Of a stretch of 64,000 nucleotides of DNA, positions 31,383-39,957 are shown one piece after another. This DNA is from Bacillus_AB infantis_B (GTDB lineage Bacteria; Bacillota; Bacilli; Bacillales; Cytobacillaceae): positions 1-64,000 of the forward strand of contig NZ_VTER01000011.1 in the NCBI RefSeq assembly GCF_008180445.1, written 5' to 3'. Every line of letters starts with the position of its first letter. Position 1 is the stretch's first letter. A program made the position numbers and the translations under genes. The notes beneath the pieces were generated by a model. That model had not been told where the DNA came from, did not search any database, and worked only from the letters and a program-made list of their open reading frames with translations.

Positions 31383-33800
31383 ATGAGCTTCAATCACAGG
31401 GAGATTGAAAAGAAATGGCAAAAGTCTTGGGAAGCCAATAAAACATTTAAAATGGGCGAGGAAAAGGGAAAAAGCAATTTTTATGCGCTTGATATGTTCC
31501 CGTATCCTTCAGGCGCCGGACTTCATGTCGGGCATCCGGAAGGATATACAGCGACAGATATTCTGTCCCGTGTAAAAAGGATGCAGGGCTATAATGTACT
31601 CCATCCAATGGGCTGGGATGCTTTCGGGCTTCCGGCAGAACAGTATGCCCTGGATACAGGCAATGATCCGGCCGAATTCACGAAGAAAAATATCGATACA
31701 TTCCGCCGCCAGATCAAATCGCTTGGATTTTCATATGACTGGGACCGGGAAATCAGCACGACGGACCCGGAATATTATAAGTGGACACAATGGATTTTCA
31801 CTAAGCTGTATGAAAAAGGGCTTGCCTATATTGACGAAGTGGCTGTCAACTGGTGCCCGGCACTTGGAACAGTCCTGGCTAATGAGGAAGTAATCGACGG
31901 CAAGAGTGAGCGCGGAGGGCACCCGGTGGAGCGCCGCCCGATGAAGCAGTGGATGCTGAAAATCACGGCTTACGGCGACAGGCTGCTTGAGGATCTGGAA
32001 GAGCTTGACTGGCCGGAAAGCCTGAAGGACATGCAAAGGAACTGGATCGGCCGTTCTGAAGGAGCAGAGGTGACCTTCAGCATTGAGAACCATGAAGGGA
32101 CATTCACCGTCTTTACAACCCGTCCTGATACGCTCTTTGGGGCGACTTATGCGGTGCTTGCACCAGAGCATTCTCTTGTTGAAAGCATTACGGCTGAAGA
32201 TCGGGTTGAGGCGGTCGAAGCATACCTTGAAAAAGTGAAGAGCAAAAGTGACCTGGAACGTACGGATCTGGCAAAAGAAAAAACAGGGGTATTTACCGGC
32301 GCTTACGCCATCAACCCTGTAAACGGCGATAAAATGCCGATCTGGATTGCCGACTATGTGCTTGCAAGCTATGGAACCGGCGCTATCATGGCCGTCCCTG
32401 CGCATGATGAGCGCGACTATGAGTTTGCGAAGGAATTCAGCCTGCCGATCAAGGAAGTTGTCGCAGGCGGAGATGTTGAAAAAGAAGCGTATACAGGCGA
32501 CGGGGAGCATGTGAATTCCGGATTCCTTGACGGCCTTCAGAAGGAAGAAGCCATTTCCAAAGCAATCGAGTGGCTGGAAGAAAAGGGCATCGGGACGAAG
32601 AAAGTAACTTACCGCCTCCGCGACTGGCTGTTCAGCCGCCAGCGCTATTGGGGAGAGCCGATTCCGATCATCCATTGGGAAGACGGCACAATGACAGCTG
32701 TACCGGAGTCAGAGCTGCCGCTGATGCTTCCGAAGACAACTGAAATCAGGCCATCCGGCACCGGGGAATCACCGCTCGCCAATATTGATGAGTGGGTCAA
32801 TGTGACAGATCCTGAAACAGGCAAAAAAGGGCGCCGCGAGACCAATACAATGCCGCAATGGGCGGGAAGCTGCTGGTATTATCTGCGCTATATCGATCCT
32901 AAAAACGAAAATGCGCTCGCTGATGCCGATCTGCTGAAAGAATGGCTTCCGGTTGATATTTATATCGGCGGCGCCGAGCATGCGGTGCTTCACTTGCTGT
33001 ATGCACGATTCTGGCATAAATTCCTGTATGACATCGGTGTGGTATCTACCAAGGAGCCGTTCCAGAAACTGTTCAACCAGGGGATGATCCTCGGAGAGAA
33101 CAATGAAAAAATGAGCAAATCAAAAGGCAATGTAGTGAATCCGGATGAGATTGTTGAGTCTCATGGCGCCGACACACTTCGCCTGTATGAAATGTTCATG
33201 GGGCCGCTTGAAGCTTCTGTTGCCTGGTCAACAAACGGTTTGGACGGAGCCCGCCGCTTCCTTGACCGTGTGTGGAGGCTGCTGATCGACACTGATGGAA
33301 ACCTGCACAGCAGAATAAAGGATGCAGAGCCGGAATCAAGCCTTGAAAAAGCCTACCATCAGACAGTTAAAAAGGTAACTGAAGACTATGAGGGGCTGCG
33401 GTTCAATACAGCCATTTCCCAGCTGATGGTATTCATCAATGAAGCTTATAAAGCAGAGACACTGCCGGTAAGCTATATTGATGGGTTTGTTAAAATGCTG
33501 TCGCCGATTGCACCTCATATCGCGGAAGAGCTGTGGGAGAAGCTTGGCCACAGCGGCACAATCTCTTATGAAGCTTGGCCTGCTTATAATGAAGCCAAGT
33601 TGGTCGATGATGAAGTTGAAATCGTCATCCAGGTCAACGGCAAGGTTAAAGCGAAGCTAATGGTGCCTGCTGATGCGGGACGTGAAGCCTTGGAGCAGAT
33701 TGCGATGGATGATGATAAAATCCAGGAGCAGATAGATGGCAAAACAATCCGCAAGGTCATTGCCGTCCCAGGAAAGCTTGTTAATATTGTAGCCAACTAA
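31383..33800 (+). CDS. leuS: Leucyl-tRNA synthetase
   Basis: This class I synthetase has 805 residues, the normal bacterial length. The HIGH motif reads HVGH at 48-51 (PYPSGAGLHVGHPEG), the KMSKS motif is in NEKMSKSKGNVV, and the CP1 editing domain includes TTRPDTLFGATY and the GTGAIMAVPAHDERD block. The start ATG 31383 follows AGGAGGAAAGCAC, not the in-frame ATG at 31365. Expression is controlled by the T-box leader upstream. Confidence 0.97.
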   Translation: MSFNHREIEKKWQKSWEANKTFKMGEEKGKSNFYALDMFPYPSGAGLHVGHPEGYTATDILSRVKRMQGYNVLHPMGWDAFGLPAEQYALDTGNDPAEFTKKNIDTFRRQIKSLGFSYDWDREISTTDPEYYKWTQWIFTKLYEKGLAYIDEVAVNWCPALGTVLANEEVIDGKSERGGHPVERRPMKQWMLKITAYGDRLLEDLEELDWPESLKDMQRNWIGRSEGAEVTFSIENHEGTFTVFTTRPDTLFGATYAVLAPEHSLVESITAEDRVEAVEAYLEKVKSKSDLERTDLAKEKTGVFTGAYAINPVNGDKMPIWIADYVLASYGTGAIMAVPAHDERDYEFAKEFSLPIKEVVAGGDVEKEAYTGDGEHVNSGFLDGLQKEEAISKAIEWLEEKGIGTKKVTYRLRDWLFSRQRYWGEPIPIIHWEDGTMTAVPESELPLMLPKTTEIRPSGTGESPLANIDEWVNVTDPETGKKGRRETNTMPQWAGSCWYYLRYIDPKNENALADADLLKEWLPVDIYIGGAEHAVLHLLYARFWHKFLYDIGVVSTKEPFQKLFNQGMILGENNEKMSKSKGNVVNPDEIVESHGADTLRLYEMFMGPLEASVAWSTNGLDGARRFLDRVWRLLIDTDGNLHSRIKDAEPESSLEKAYHQTVKKVTEDYEGLRFNTAISQLMVFINEAYKAETLPVSYIDGFVKMLSPIAPHIAEELWEKLGHSGTISYEAWPAYNEAKLVDDEVEIVIQVNGKVKAKLMVPADAGREALEQIAMDDDKIQEQIDGKTIRKVIAVPGKLVNIVAN

Positions 33801-33804
33801 TCAG

Positions 33805-33846
33805 AAGATCCCCTGTTTCCATAAGAAACGGGGGATTTGATTTTTG
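33805..33846 (+). terminator. leuS terminator
   Basis: GATCCCC-GTTTC pairs with GAAAC-GGGGATT, followed by TGATTTTTG. Confidence 0.75.
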
Positions 33847-34016
33847 AGGTAAGGTCCCTGTTTCCTGCAAAGTGTTATGCGGGGGCATTCCATTTAGGCA
33901 AGTATAAGGCTGGCAGAAAAAAGCTGTCTGGAATGGAAGCAGTTTTTTGCCTTATTATGCTTCCTGTGTTTATACTAATCATATCGGATAGACGAATGAA
34001 TGAGAGGGTGTCATAG

Positions 34017-34322
34017 ATGGAAAATATTGAAATCATCACAACAGAAGAGCTTGAGCAATTACTGAAGCAAGGCAAGAATCTTGAGCTTGTAGACGTAAGG
34101 GAAGACGAAGAAGTGGAGCAGGGCATGATTCCCGGCGCCAAGCATATCAGGATGGGAGATATTCCTGCCAATATGGATTACTTTGATGATGAGAAAGAAT
34201 ATATTTTCATCTGCCGCTCCGGCCGCCGCAGTGAGAACGTCTGCTATTACATGCAGGACCAGGGCTATAAAGTCCGCAATATGGCTGGCGGAATGCTCGA
34301 ATGGAAAGGCGAAAAGAAGTAA
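34017..34322 (+). CDS. ytwF: Rhodanese-like sulfurtransferase
   Basis: This single-domain rhodanese of 101 residues has the active loop CRSGRRS with Cys66 as the persulfide-carrying residue, preceded by ELVDVRE. It probably carries sulfur in the cytoplasm; the partner is unknown. The position after leuS matches B. subtilis. A good terminator follows. Confidence 0.88.
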   Translation: MENIEIITTEELEQLLKQGKNLELVDVREDEEVEQGMIPGAKHIRMGDIPANMDYFDDEKEYIFICRSGRRSENVCYYMQDQGYKVRNMAGGMLEWKGEKK

Positions 34323-34328
34323 AGAAGA

Positions 34329-34359
34329 AAAGCTGCCTATATTGCAGGCAGCTTTTTAT
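34329..34359 (+). terminator. ytwF terminator
   Basis: AAGCTGCCT pairs with AGGCAGCTT, followed by TTTATC. Confidence 0.85.
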
Positions 34360-34422
34360 CATGGTTATAATTTCTGAATATTTCGTCCATACTCTTAAAA
34401 AAGCAATTGAGGAGGGGCGAAG

Positions 34423-34605
34423 ATGATTAAAGTGAAGCTCTTTGACCATGAGCATGAAAAAGATCTTGAAAAGGATATGAACCATTTCCTGGAACGGATC
34501 GATGAAAACAGGCTGATCGATATTAAATATAATGTTGCAGCCATCCAGGAAGAGGAAGAAGAACAGATTTACTGCTTTTCCGCTATGGTTGTTTACCGGT
34601 CCTGA
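34423..34605 (+). CDS. cse60: Sporulation protein Cse60
   Basis: This acidic protein of exactly 60 residues matches B. subtilis Cse60 (YteV), a sigma-E dependent protein of the mother cell (MIKVKLFDHEHEKDLEKD and IYCFSAMVVYR). GAGGGGCGAAG precedes the ATG. A possible sigma-E promoter lies upstream: GTTATAAT near 34365 and CATACTCT at 34388-34395, about 15 bases apart; the -35 is weak. Its function in the spore is not known. Confidence 0.82.
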   Translation: MIKVKLFDHEHEKDLEKDMNHFLERIDENRLIDIKYNVAAIQEEEEEQIYCFSAMVVYRS

Positions 34606-34696
34606 ACAGATGGGCTGGTTTTTCTATTTAACAGCTTTTTTTCTCCCCCTCAGCCATAAAAAAGCGGACCTGAGGGAATCAGTAGCATGCTGAAAA

Positions 34697-34834
34697 ATAA
34701 GCGGAGAAATTCCCCCTAATTTCTAAAACACTCTAGAAATCGCTCAAATAGACGGAGAAATTCCGCCTATCGGCTCAAAAAACAGGAAAATGGGCAACTT
34801 TGCTCCTATTAACCGGAATTTTTCCGCTTATTAA
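34697..34834. repeat. Three dispersed 24-bp palindromic repeats
   Basis: Three related palindromes of the form TAAGCGGA-N-AAATTCCGCTTA occur at 34697-34720, 34748-34770 and 34807-34834, 51 and 60 bases apart, in the 340-bp gap between cse60 and ytfP. The arms differ between copies, yet pairing is mostly kept. No gene is seen in the gap. Confidence 0.65.
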
Positions 34835-34943
34835 CATCCGCCAGTGCCATATTCAGCAGCCTAACCGTAAAATCTCCTCTTATTTTTAGGCTTTTTGGTC
34901 ACCCAAATAAATTAGAAGCAGCAGTTTTTACCAAAAGAGCCCT

Positions 34944-36206
34944 TCACTGATACGCTGCTGTTTCTGCTGCATTCGAACCGGCAAGCCTGCCTGTCACCAG
35001 CGCAGAGGTTATGTTATAGCCTCCGGTATAGCCGTGGATGTCCAGGATCTCTCCGCAAAAGAAGAGGCCGGGCATCAGCTTGGAAGCCATAGTCTGCGGT
35101 TCGATTTCCTTTGTGGAAACACCGCCGCCGGTCACAAAAGCTTTTTCAATCGGAAGGGTGCCATCAGCTTTGAACTGAAATGCCTTGCAGCTTTTTACAA
35201 ATAGGCGGATCTTTTCATGGGAAATGGTGCCGCCCTGTGCAGATGGGTCGATCTCATTCCAATCGAGCAGGAACAGCAGATAGCGTTCCGGCAAAAGCCC
35301 TTTCAGGATGTTTTTTATGCTCTTTTTCGGATCTGCCTTTATCATGGAGGACACTTCCTGGAATAACGGCTCTTCCTTTCGGTCCGGAACAGCATCAAGG
35401 CTTAATGCGACTTCTTTCAGATCCCATTTCTTCATCGCTTTCACGACATACTGCGAACATCTCAGGACTGCAGGGCCGCTTACGCCGAAATGGGTGAAGA
35501 GCATGTCCATCTTATGGGTGATAAGGGGCTTGCCTTTAGGATTCAGGACACTTAGAGCTGCGTCCCTTAGTGCGAGCCCCTGCAGAACTTTATTCTTTAT
35601 AAATGGCTCAGATGAAGTCACAGGCACCTCTGTCGGGAAAAGATCGGTGATTGTGTGGCCGGCTTTTTCCGCCCATGCATAGCCGTCCCCGGTGGAACCG
35701 GTATGGGGGACTGATTTGCCTCCCACCGCAATAACCAGGGACCTAGTTTCATACTCTGCCCCGTTTTTAAGGAATACTGTATGCCCATTCTCCCCATAAG
35801 AAATATCCTCCACCGGTGAGTCGGTTTTCACCTCGACATGGAGCTCCTTCATTTTAGTAAGAAGTGCATCAACGACTGACTGGGCCTTGTCTGTGACAGG
35901 GAACATCCTGCCATGGTCTTCCTCCTTCAGCTGGATGCCCATATCCTCGAAGAAGCTGATGATATCCTCGTTGCTGAAAATGGAAAAAGCGCTGTATAAA
36001 AATCGGCCGTTGCCGGGGATATGCTTTATAATTTCATCTATCGGCAGGCGGTTCGTGACATTGCACCGGCCACCGCCTGAAATGGCAAGCTTTCTGCCAA
36101 GTTTATTGCCTTTGTCGATAAGAAGGACTTTCATCTTCTTTTCTGCCGCAGCAATCGAAGCCATCAGGCCTGAGGGCCCGCCTCCAATTACAATTACATC
36201 GTACAT
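34944..36206 (-). CDS. ytfP: FAD-dependent oxidoreductase of the HI0933 family
   Basis: This flavoprotein has 420 residues. The dinucleotide motif GGGPSG is at 8-13 (VIVIGGGPSGLMAS), LGRKLAISGGGRCNVTN is the family signature, and the C-terminal GEILDIHGYTGGYNI closes the FAD site. It matches YtfP; the family includes BaiN-type enzymes, but the physiological substrate is unknown. The start is taken at ATG 36206, just after GGTG; an upstream ATG 36245 has no ribosome site. It is divergent from ytgP. Confidence 0.88.
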   Translation of the reverse strand: MYDVIVIGGGPSGLMASIAAAEKKMKVLLIDKGNKLGRKLAISGGGRCNVTNRLPIDEIIKHIPGNGRFLYSAFSIFSNEDIISFFEDMGIQLKEEDHGRMFPVTDKAQSVVDALLTKMKELHVEVKTDSPVEDISYGENGHTVFLKNGAEYETRSLVIAVGGKSVPHTGSTGDGYAWAEKAGHTITDLFPTEVPVTSSEPFIKNKVLQGLALRDAALSVLNPKGKPLITHKMDMLFTHFGVSGPAVLRCSQYVVKAMKKWDLKEVALSLDAVPDRKEEPLFQEVSSMIKADPKKSIKNILKGLLPERYLLFLLDWNEIDPSAQGGTISHEKIRLFVKSCKAFQFKADGTLPIEKAFVTGGGVSTKEIEPQTMASKLMPGLFFCGEILDIHGYTGGYNITSALVTGRLAGSNAAETAAYQ

Positions 36207-36489
36207 TTTTTCACCAACTTTATTTACTTTTTGCTTTTTTAACATTAGTACAAAAGGGTGGGAAAGGCAAATTTTTCAGGCAAAAGCCGTTAAGTCAGGA
36301 GGCAGCTGAGGAATCTGCTTTTTTCTGACGGCAGGGTCCGCAATAAAGTAGCATTGGGGGCAAAAGAAAGGTAAACTACTAATAGTGTGTTTACATTTCG
36401 ACAGAAACTGATAAGAATAGCGTTTGTGCGGCAATCAGAATGCCGCATGGATGAACCAAGCGAGATTTTTCTTTTTAGGAAGGGATTAT

Positions 36490-38106
36490 ATGTCATCTAA
36501 GCTTTTAAGAGGTACCTTTATTTTGACCCTCGGCACCATTATATCAAAGGTTTTGGGCCTGTTTTATGTGATACCGTTCTACCGGATTGTTGGAGACCAT
36601 GGAAATGCTTTATACCAATACTCCTATGTGCCGTATACGATCTTCATCAGCATTGCCACAGCGGGAATCCCTCTGGCAGTTTCCAAATTCATCTCTAAAT
36701 ATAATGCCCTAGAAGAGTATGCAGTCGGCAGGAAGCTTTTTAAATCGGGCCTGATTGTTATGCTCTGCAGCGGGATTATTTCTTTTCTTGTTCTTTATTT
36801 TGCGGCGCCTGTCCTTGCAGAAATCAGCATACCTGATAATGACTTGGATTCAAGCGTCAAGGATGTAACAACGGTCATTAGGGCTGTCAGCTTCGCACTG
36901 ATAGTTGTCCCATTTATGAGTTTAATCAGAGGATTCTTTCAGGGACATCAATCAATGGGGCCATCAGCCGTTTCCCAGGTGATCGAGCAGATTGTCAGGA
37001 TTGTGTTCCTCCTTGCTGGTGCTTATATTGTTCTTGAATGGATGGGCGGAAGTCTGGTTACAGCTGTCAGTGTAGCCACCTTTGCAGCTTTTGTGGGAGC
37101 GATAGGCAGCCTGGCCATTCTGATCTGGTACTGGTATAAACGAAAATCACATTTGGATGAGCTCCTCCTTCAGGACAAAGGGACGATGGATATTTCCCTG
37201 AAGGAAATGTATAAGGAAATCATCATTTATGCGGCGCCTTTTGTGTTTGTCGGCCTGGCCAATCCGCTCTTCCAGTTCATAGACCAGCTGACCTTTAATC
37301 GGGCGATGTCAGGCATCGGCCTTGCGGACCAGGCTGAGACGGCTTTTGCTGTGCTGAATTTCCAGACCCACAAGCTTGTGATCATCCCTGTATCGTTGGC
37401 GACAGCATTTTCGCTTACACTTGTGCCCGCCGTTACGAGGGCGTTCACCGATAATGACAGAACCAGCCTGAACAAGCAGCTGAACCAGACATTCCAGGTG
37501 CTCCTTTTTCTGACATTGCCTGCCGCAGCCGGGCTTTCACTGCTGGCTGAGCCGGTTTTCACTGTTTTTTATGAACATAAGGAATTGGGTACAGAGGTTT
37601 TAAGAACGTATGCGCCGGTGGCGATGCTGTTTTCCTTGTTCTCAGTTACAGCGGCGATCCTGCAGGGGATCAATGAGCAGAGATTCACGATTCTGAGCCT
37701 GCTTGTCGGTCTGCTCGTCAAGCTGAGCCTGAATATTCCGCTCATCAGGCTGATGGAAACACAGGGGGCAGTATTGGCTACGACCCTCGGGTACACAGCA
37801 GCCATACTGATCAATTTATATGTCATCAGGACCTATGCAGATTATCCATTCCGCCTTGTTGTCAGAAGGAGCCTGCTGATCATCCTGTTCACGGCATTCA
37901 TGTTTGCCGGCACTTCAGTATCTTATAAACTGCTGACTTTATTCCTGTCTCCGGCTTCTACTATCCAGTCGCTGATCATCATATTCATTTGTGCAGGCAT
38001 TGGAGCAGCCATCTATTTTTACTTGGCCTTCAGGACGAGGCTTGTTTATTTCCTATTTGGGCAGCGTGTGGAAAAAATCAAACAGAAGCTCCGCCTCCGC
38101 TTTTAA
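36490..38106 (+). CDS. ytgP: MOP-superfamily flippase (MurJ/YtgP-like)
   Basis: This polytopic membrane protein of 538 residues has about fourteen helices and belongs to the SpoVB/MurJ branch of the MOP superfamily, which flips lipid-linked cell wall precursors. B. subtilis YtgP is the MurJ orthologue. FILTLGTIISKVLGLFYVIP is the conserved first helix, and arginines in the first helices (RGTF, YRIVG) fit the lipid II binding cavity. Start ATG 36490 follows AGGAAGGG. No signal for sporulation control is seen. Confidence 0.88.
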   Translation: MSSKLLRGTFILTLGTIISKVLGLFYVIPFYRIVGDHGNALYQYSYVPYTIFISIATAGIPLAVSKFISKYNALEEYAVGRKLFKSGLIVMLCSGIISFLVLYFAAPVLAEISIPDNDLDSSVKDVTTVIRAVSFALIVVPFMSLIRGFFQGHQSMGPSAVSQVIEQIVRIVFLLAGAYIVLEWMGGSLVTAVSVATFAAFVGAIGSLAILIWYWYKRKSHLDELLLQDKGTMDISLKEMYKEIIIYAAPFVFVGLANPLFQFIDQLTFNRAMSGIGLADQAETAFAVLNFQTHKLVIIPVSLATAFSLTLVPAVTRAFTDNDRTSLNKQLNQTFQVLLFLTLPAAAGLSLLAEPVFTVFYEHKELGTEVLRTYAPVAMLFSLFSVTAAILQGINEQRFTILSLLVGLLVKLSLNIPLIRLMETQGAVLATTLGYTAAILINLYVIRTYADYPFRLVVRRSLLIILFTAFMFAGTSVSYKLLTLFLSPASTIQSLIIIFICAGIGAAIYFYLAFRTRLVYFLFGQRVEKIKQKLRLRF

Positions 38107-38113
38107 TAAAGCA

Positions 38114-38158
38114 GAACGAAAGGCCGCCGCAGCACGAAGCGGGGCCTTTCGTTTTTTC
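38114..38158 (+). terminator. ytgP terminator
   Basis: AACGAAAGGCC pairs with GGCCTTTCGTT, followed by TTTTT. Confidence 0.88.
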
Positions 38159-38170
38159 CGTGCAGGCATG

Positions 38171-38416
38171 CTAGAGCTCCGGATTATAGTAGACGGGGGC
38201 GGATCCGCCGACCCCGAGCCTGCGCTCTATGCGGTTCAGCCTCCTGTTGAACCGGCTGCATTGTTTGCTGAGCTGCGCGACAGTGCGTTCAAGCTCGATG
38301 ACGCGCTGCAGGATCTGGGCATCTCCCTGGGATAAAAAAGAAGGAGATGTACGGAAGACAGGGTGCAGGGGATAAGGGTTAACGGGAATATATCGAATAA
38401 GAAGCGCTCCTTTCAT
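38171..38416 (-). CDS. Small coiled-coil protein, unknown; start uncertain
   Basis: This is a protein of up to 81 residues with a helical central part (AQILQRVIELERTVAQLSKQ) typical of a short coiled coil, and a proline-rich N-terminus (VNPYPLHPV). No family is recognised. The only in-frame ATG (38416) has no ribosome site upstream. A strong site, AAAGGAG, lies inside the frame right after it and is 8 bases before an ATT codon (38398), so translation may begin there as a 75-residue protein. The gene is convergent with ytgP. Confidence 0.5.
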   Translation of the reverse strand: MKGALLIRYIPVNPYPLHPVFRTSPSFLSQGDAQILQRVIELERTVAQLSKQCSRFNRRLNRIERRLGVGGSAPVYYNPEL

Positions 38417-38515
38417 TTTGTAAAATGTTCTACTATACTCAGATAAAAAACCAGATAGTGCAGTCTATGATAAAAGCAATGGTTACGGGACTGAAATCTA
38501 TAAGGAGGAAGAAGG

Positions 38516-39235
38516 ATGAGAATTGATAAAGTGCTGGCCAATCTTGGCTATGGCAGCAGAAAAGAGGTTAAAAAGCTGCTTAAGGACGGATCGGTGACCG
38601 TCAATGATGAAAAGATCAAGGATGCCAAGCAGCATGTCGATCCTGAAAAAGATCTGATCCGCATAAACGGGGAAACCGTCGAATACCGGGAATTCATTTA
38701 TTTGATGATGAACAAGCCGCCGGGCGTCATTTCAGCAACAGAAGATAACAGAGATGAAACGGTCATTGATCTCCTTGAGGCAGAGGATCTGATCTTTGAA
38801 CCTTTTCCGGTCGGAAGGCTTGATAAGGATACGGAGGGGCTGCTTTTGATTACGAATGATGGCCAGCTGGCCCATCGCCTGCTCTCCCCAAAGAAGCATG
38901 TGCCGAAAACGTATTTTGCAGTCATAGACCAGGAAGTAACGGATGAAGATGTCATGGCCTTCCGCAAAGGAGTGATCCTGGATGACGGCTATGCGACAAA
39001 GCCGGGAGAGCTCAATATCCTGAAGTCCGGAGAGCGGTCTGATATCGAATTGACGATCACAGAAGGCAAGTTCCACCAAGTCAAAAGGATGTTTGAGGCC
39101 GTGGGGAAGAAAGTGGTTTATCTGCAGAGGCTTTCGATGGGTCCACTGCAGCTTGATGAGACGCTCGAGCTTGGTGAGTACAGGGAGCTGACAGAGGAAG
39201 AGCTGCAGTCCCTGATGGAATATGAAGTAAAGTAA
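38516..39235 (+). CDS. ytzG: 16S rRNA pseudouridine synthase (RsuA family)
   Basis: This protein of 239 residues has an N-terminal S4 RNA-binding domain (1-55) and a catalytic domain in which GRLDKDTEGLLL carries the nucleophile Asp103. MMNKPPGVISA and EGKFHQVKRMF are further RsuA/RluB signatures. The usual target of RsuA is U516 of 16S rRNA, inferred here. AGGAGGAAGG precedes the ATG. Confidence 0.9.
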   Translation: MRIDKVLANLGYGSRKEVKKLLKDGSVTVNDEKIKDAKQHVDPEKDLIRINGETVEYREFIYLMMNKPPGVISATEDNRDETVIDLLEAEDLIFEPFPVGRLDKDTEGLLLITNDGQLAHRLLSPKKHVPKTYFAVIDQEVTDEDVMAFRKGVILDDGYATKPGELNILKSGERSDIELTITEGKFHQVKRMFEAVGKKVVYLQRLSMGPLQLDETLELGEYRELTEEELQSLMEYEVK

Positions 39236-39269
39236 CAAAAAAATCGCCTGATAAGGGCGATTTTTTTGT
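39236..39269. terminator. Bidirectional terminator ytzG/ytzE
   Basis: AAAAAAATCGCC pairs with GGCGATTTTTTT around TGATAAG; both strands have T runs. Confidence 0.9.
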
Positions 39270-39301
39270 TTATGGATCCCCCGGAGCCCGGGAGACTGTA
39301 T

Positions 39302-39523
39302 TTACGATGATAATTTAACTTTTCTTTGCGTCGTCGTCCATTTTCCTCTGCTCGGACTGATGACTAAATCATTATAGGCCAGGACATTCAAATCTCGTTG
39401 TATGGTGCGAGGAGTAATACCAAATTCCTCTACAAGCTCCTGAGTTGTTACAGTTCCGCGCTTACAAATAAACATGTAGACGGCTTTAATGCGGTTTAAC
39501 ATCCGGTTAGTCGAAGGTTTCAA
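39302..39523 (-). CDS. ytzE: Small DeoR-type HTH protein
   Basis: This 73-residue protein consists almost only of a DeoR helix-turn-helix (TVTTQELVEEFGITPRTIQR), without a sugar-binding effector domain, as B. subtilis YtzE. It may bind DNA constitutively or with a partner; targets unknown. AGGGAGTGGTTCTTTGAA lies before the ATG. Confidence 0.85.
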   Translation of the reverse strand: MKPSTNRMLNRIKAVYMFICKRGTVTTQELVEEFGITPRTIQRDLNVLAYNDLVISPSRGKWTTTQRKVKLSS

Positions 39524-39957
39524 AGAACCACTCCCTATCCTTTTTTCAAACCTTTGGCAAATTCCTGCAACCGACAGCTTCGATGAAGAAACATGTCTTC
39601 AAGGTATGTAGTTTTCTTTTCCCCAGACAACTCCTTTTCTAATCATTAAAGAATGTTCTAGATGTCATACTTCTACAATTATTGTACTCTTTCTTGCAGG
39701 ATATTGCTACTTTAATACTTGAATTTACGAAAGATTAACACAATTTGGGTGAAAATGGCTTCATTTCCAAACTGATGACCGCCTGAATAAGAAACCTTCA
39801 TGATGCCTGGCTCTCTTTATATCCCTATGCACCAGAGCATCGGCATATGTGTATATCAGCCTTTTTCCAATGGGCTTATTTACCTGTATTCCCAATTGGT
39901 AAAATTCATTATAATCAATGAGTAATTTATGCAGCTAACCGAAAGGATGGAAATCAT
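39524..39957. other. 434-bp intergenic region without gene
   Basis: No coding frame with a ribosome site was found. A possible promoter for the M48 gene is TATAAT at 39910-39915, with a weak -35 (TATTCC) 17 bases before it. The rest is AT-rich with no clear terminator or repeat. Confidence 0.4.

Noticed and set aside
31731..32675. A 314-codon minus-strand frame inside leuS
   Set aside because: It lies wholly within a confirmed synthetase gene and shows no recognisable protein pattern or ribosome site.
34606..34943. CRISPR array suggested by regularly spaced palindromes
   Set aside because: Only three diverged units, unequal spacing, no identical repeats and no cas genes.
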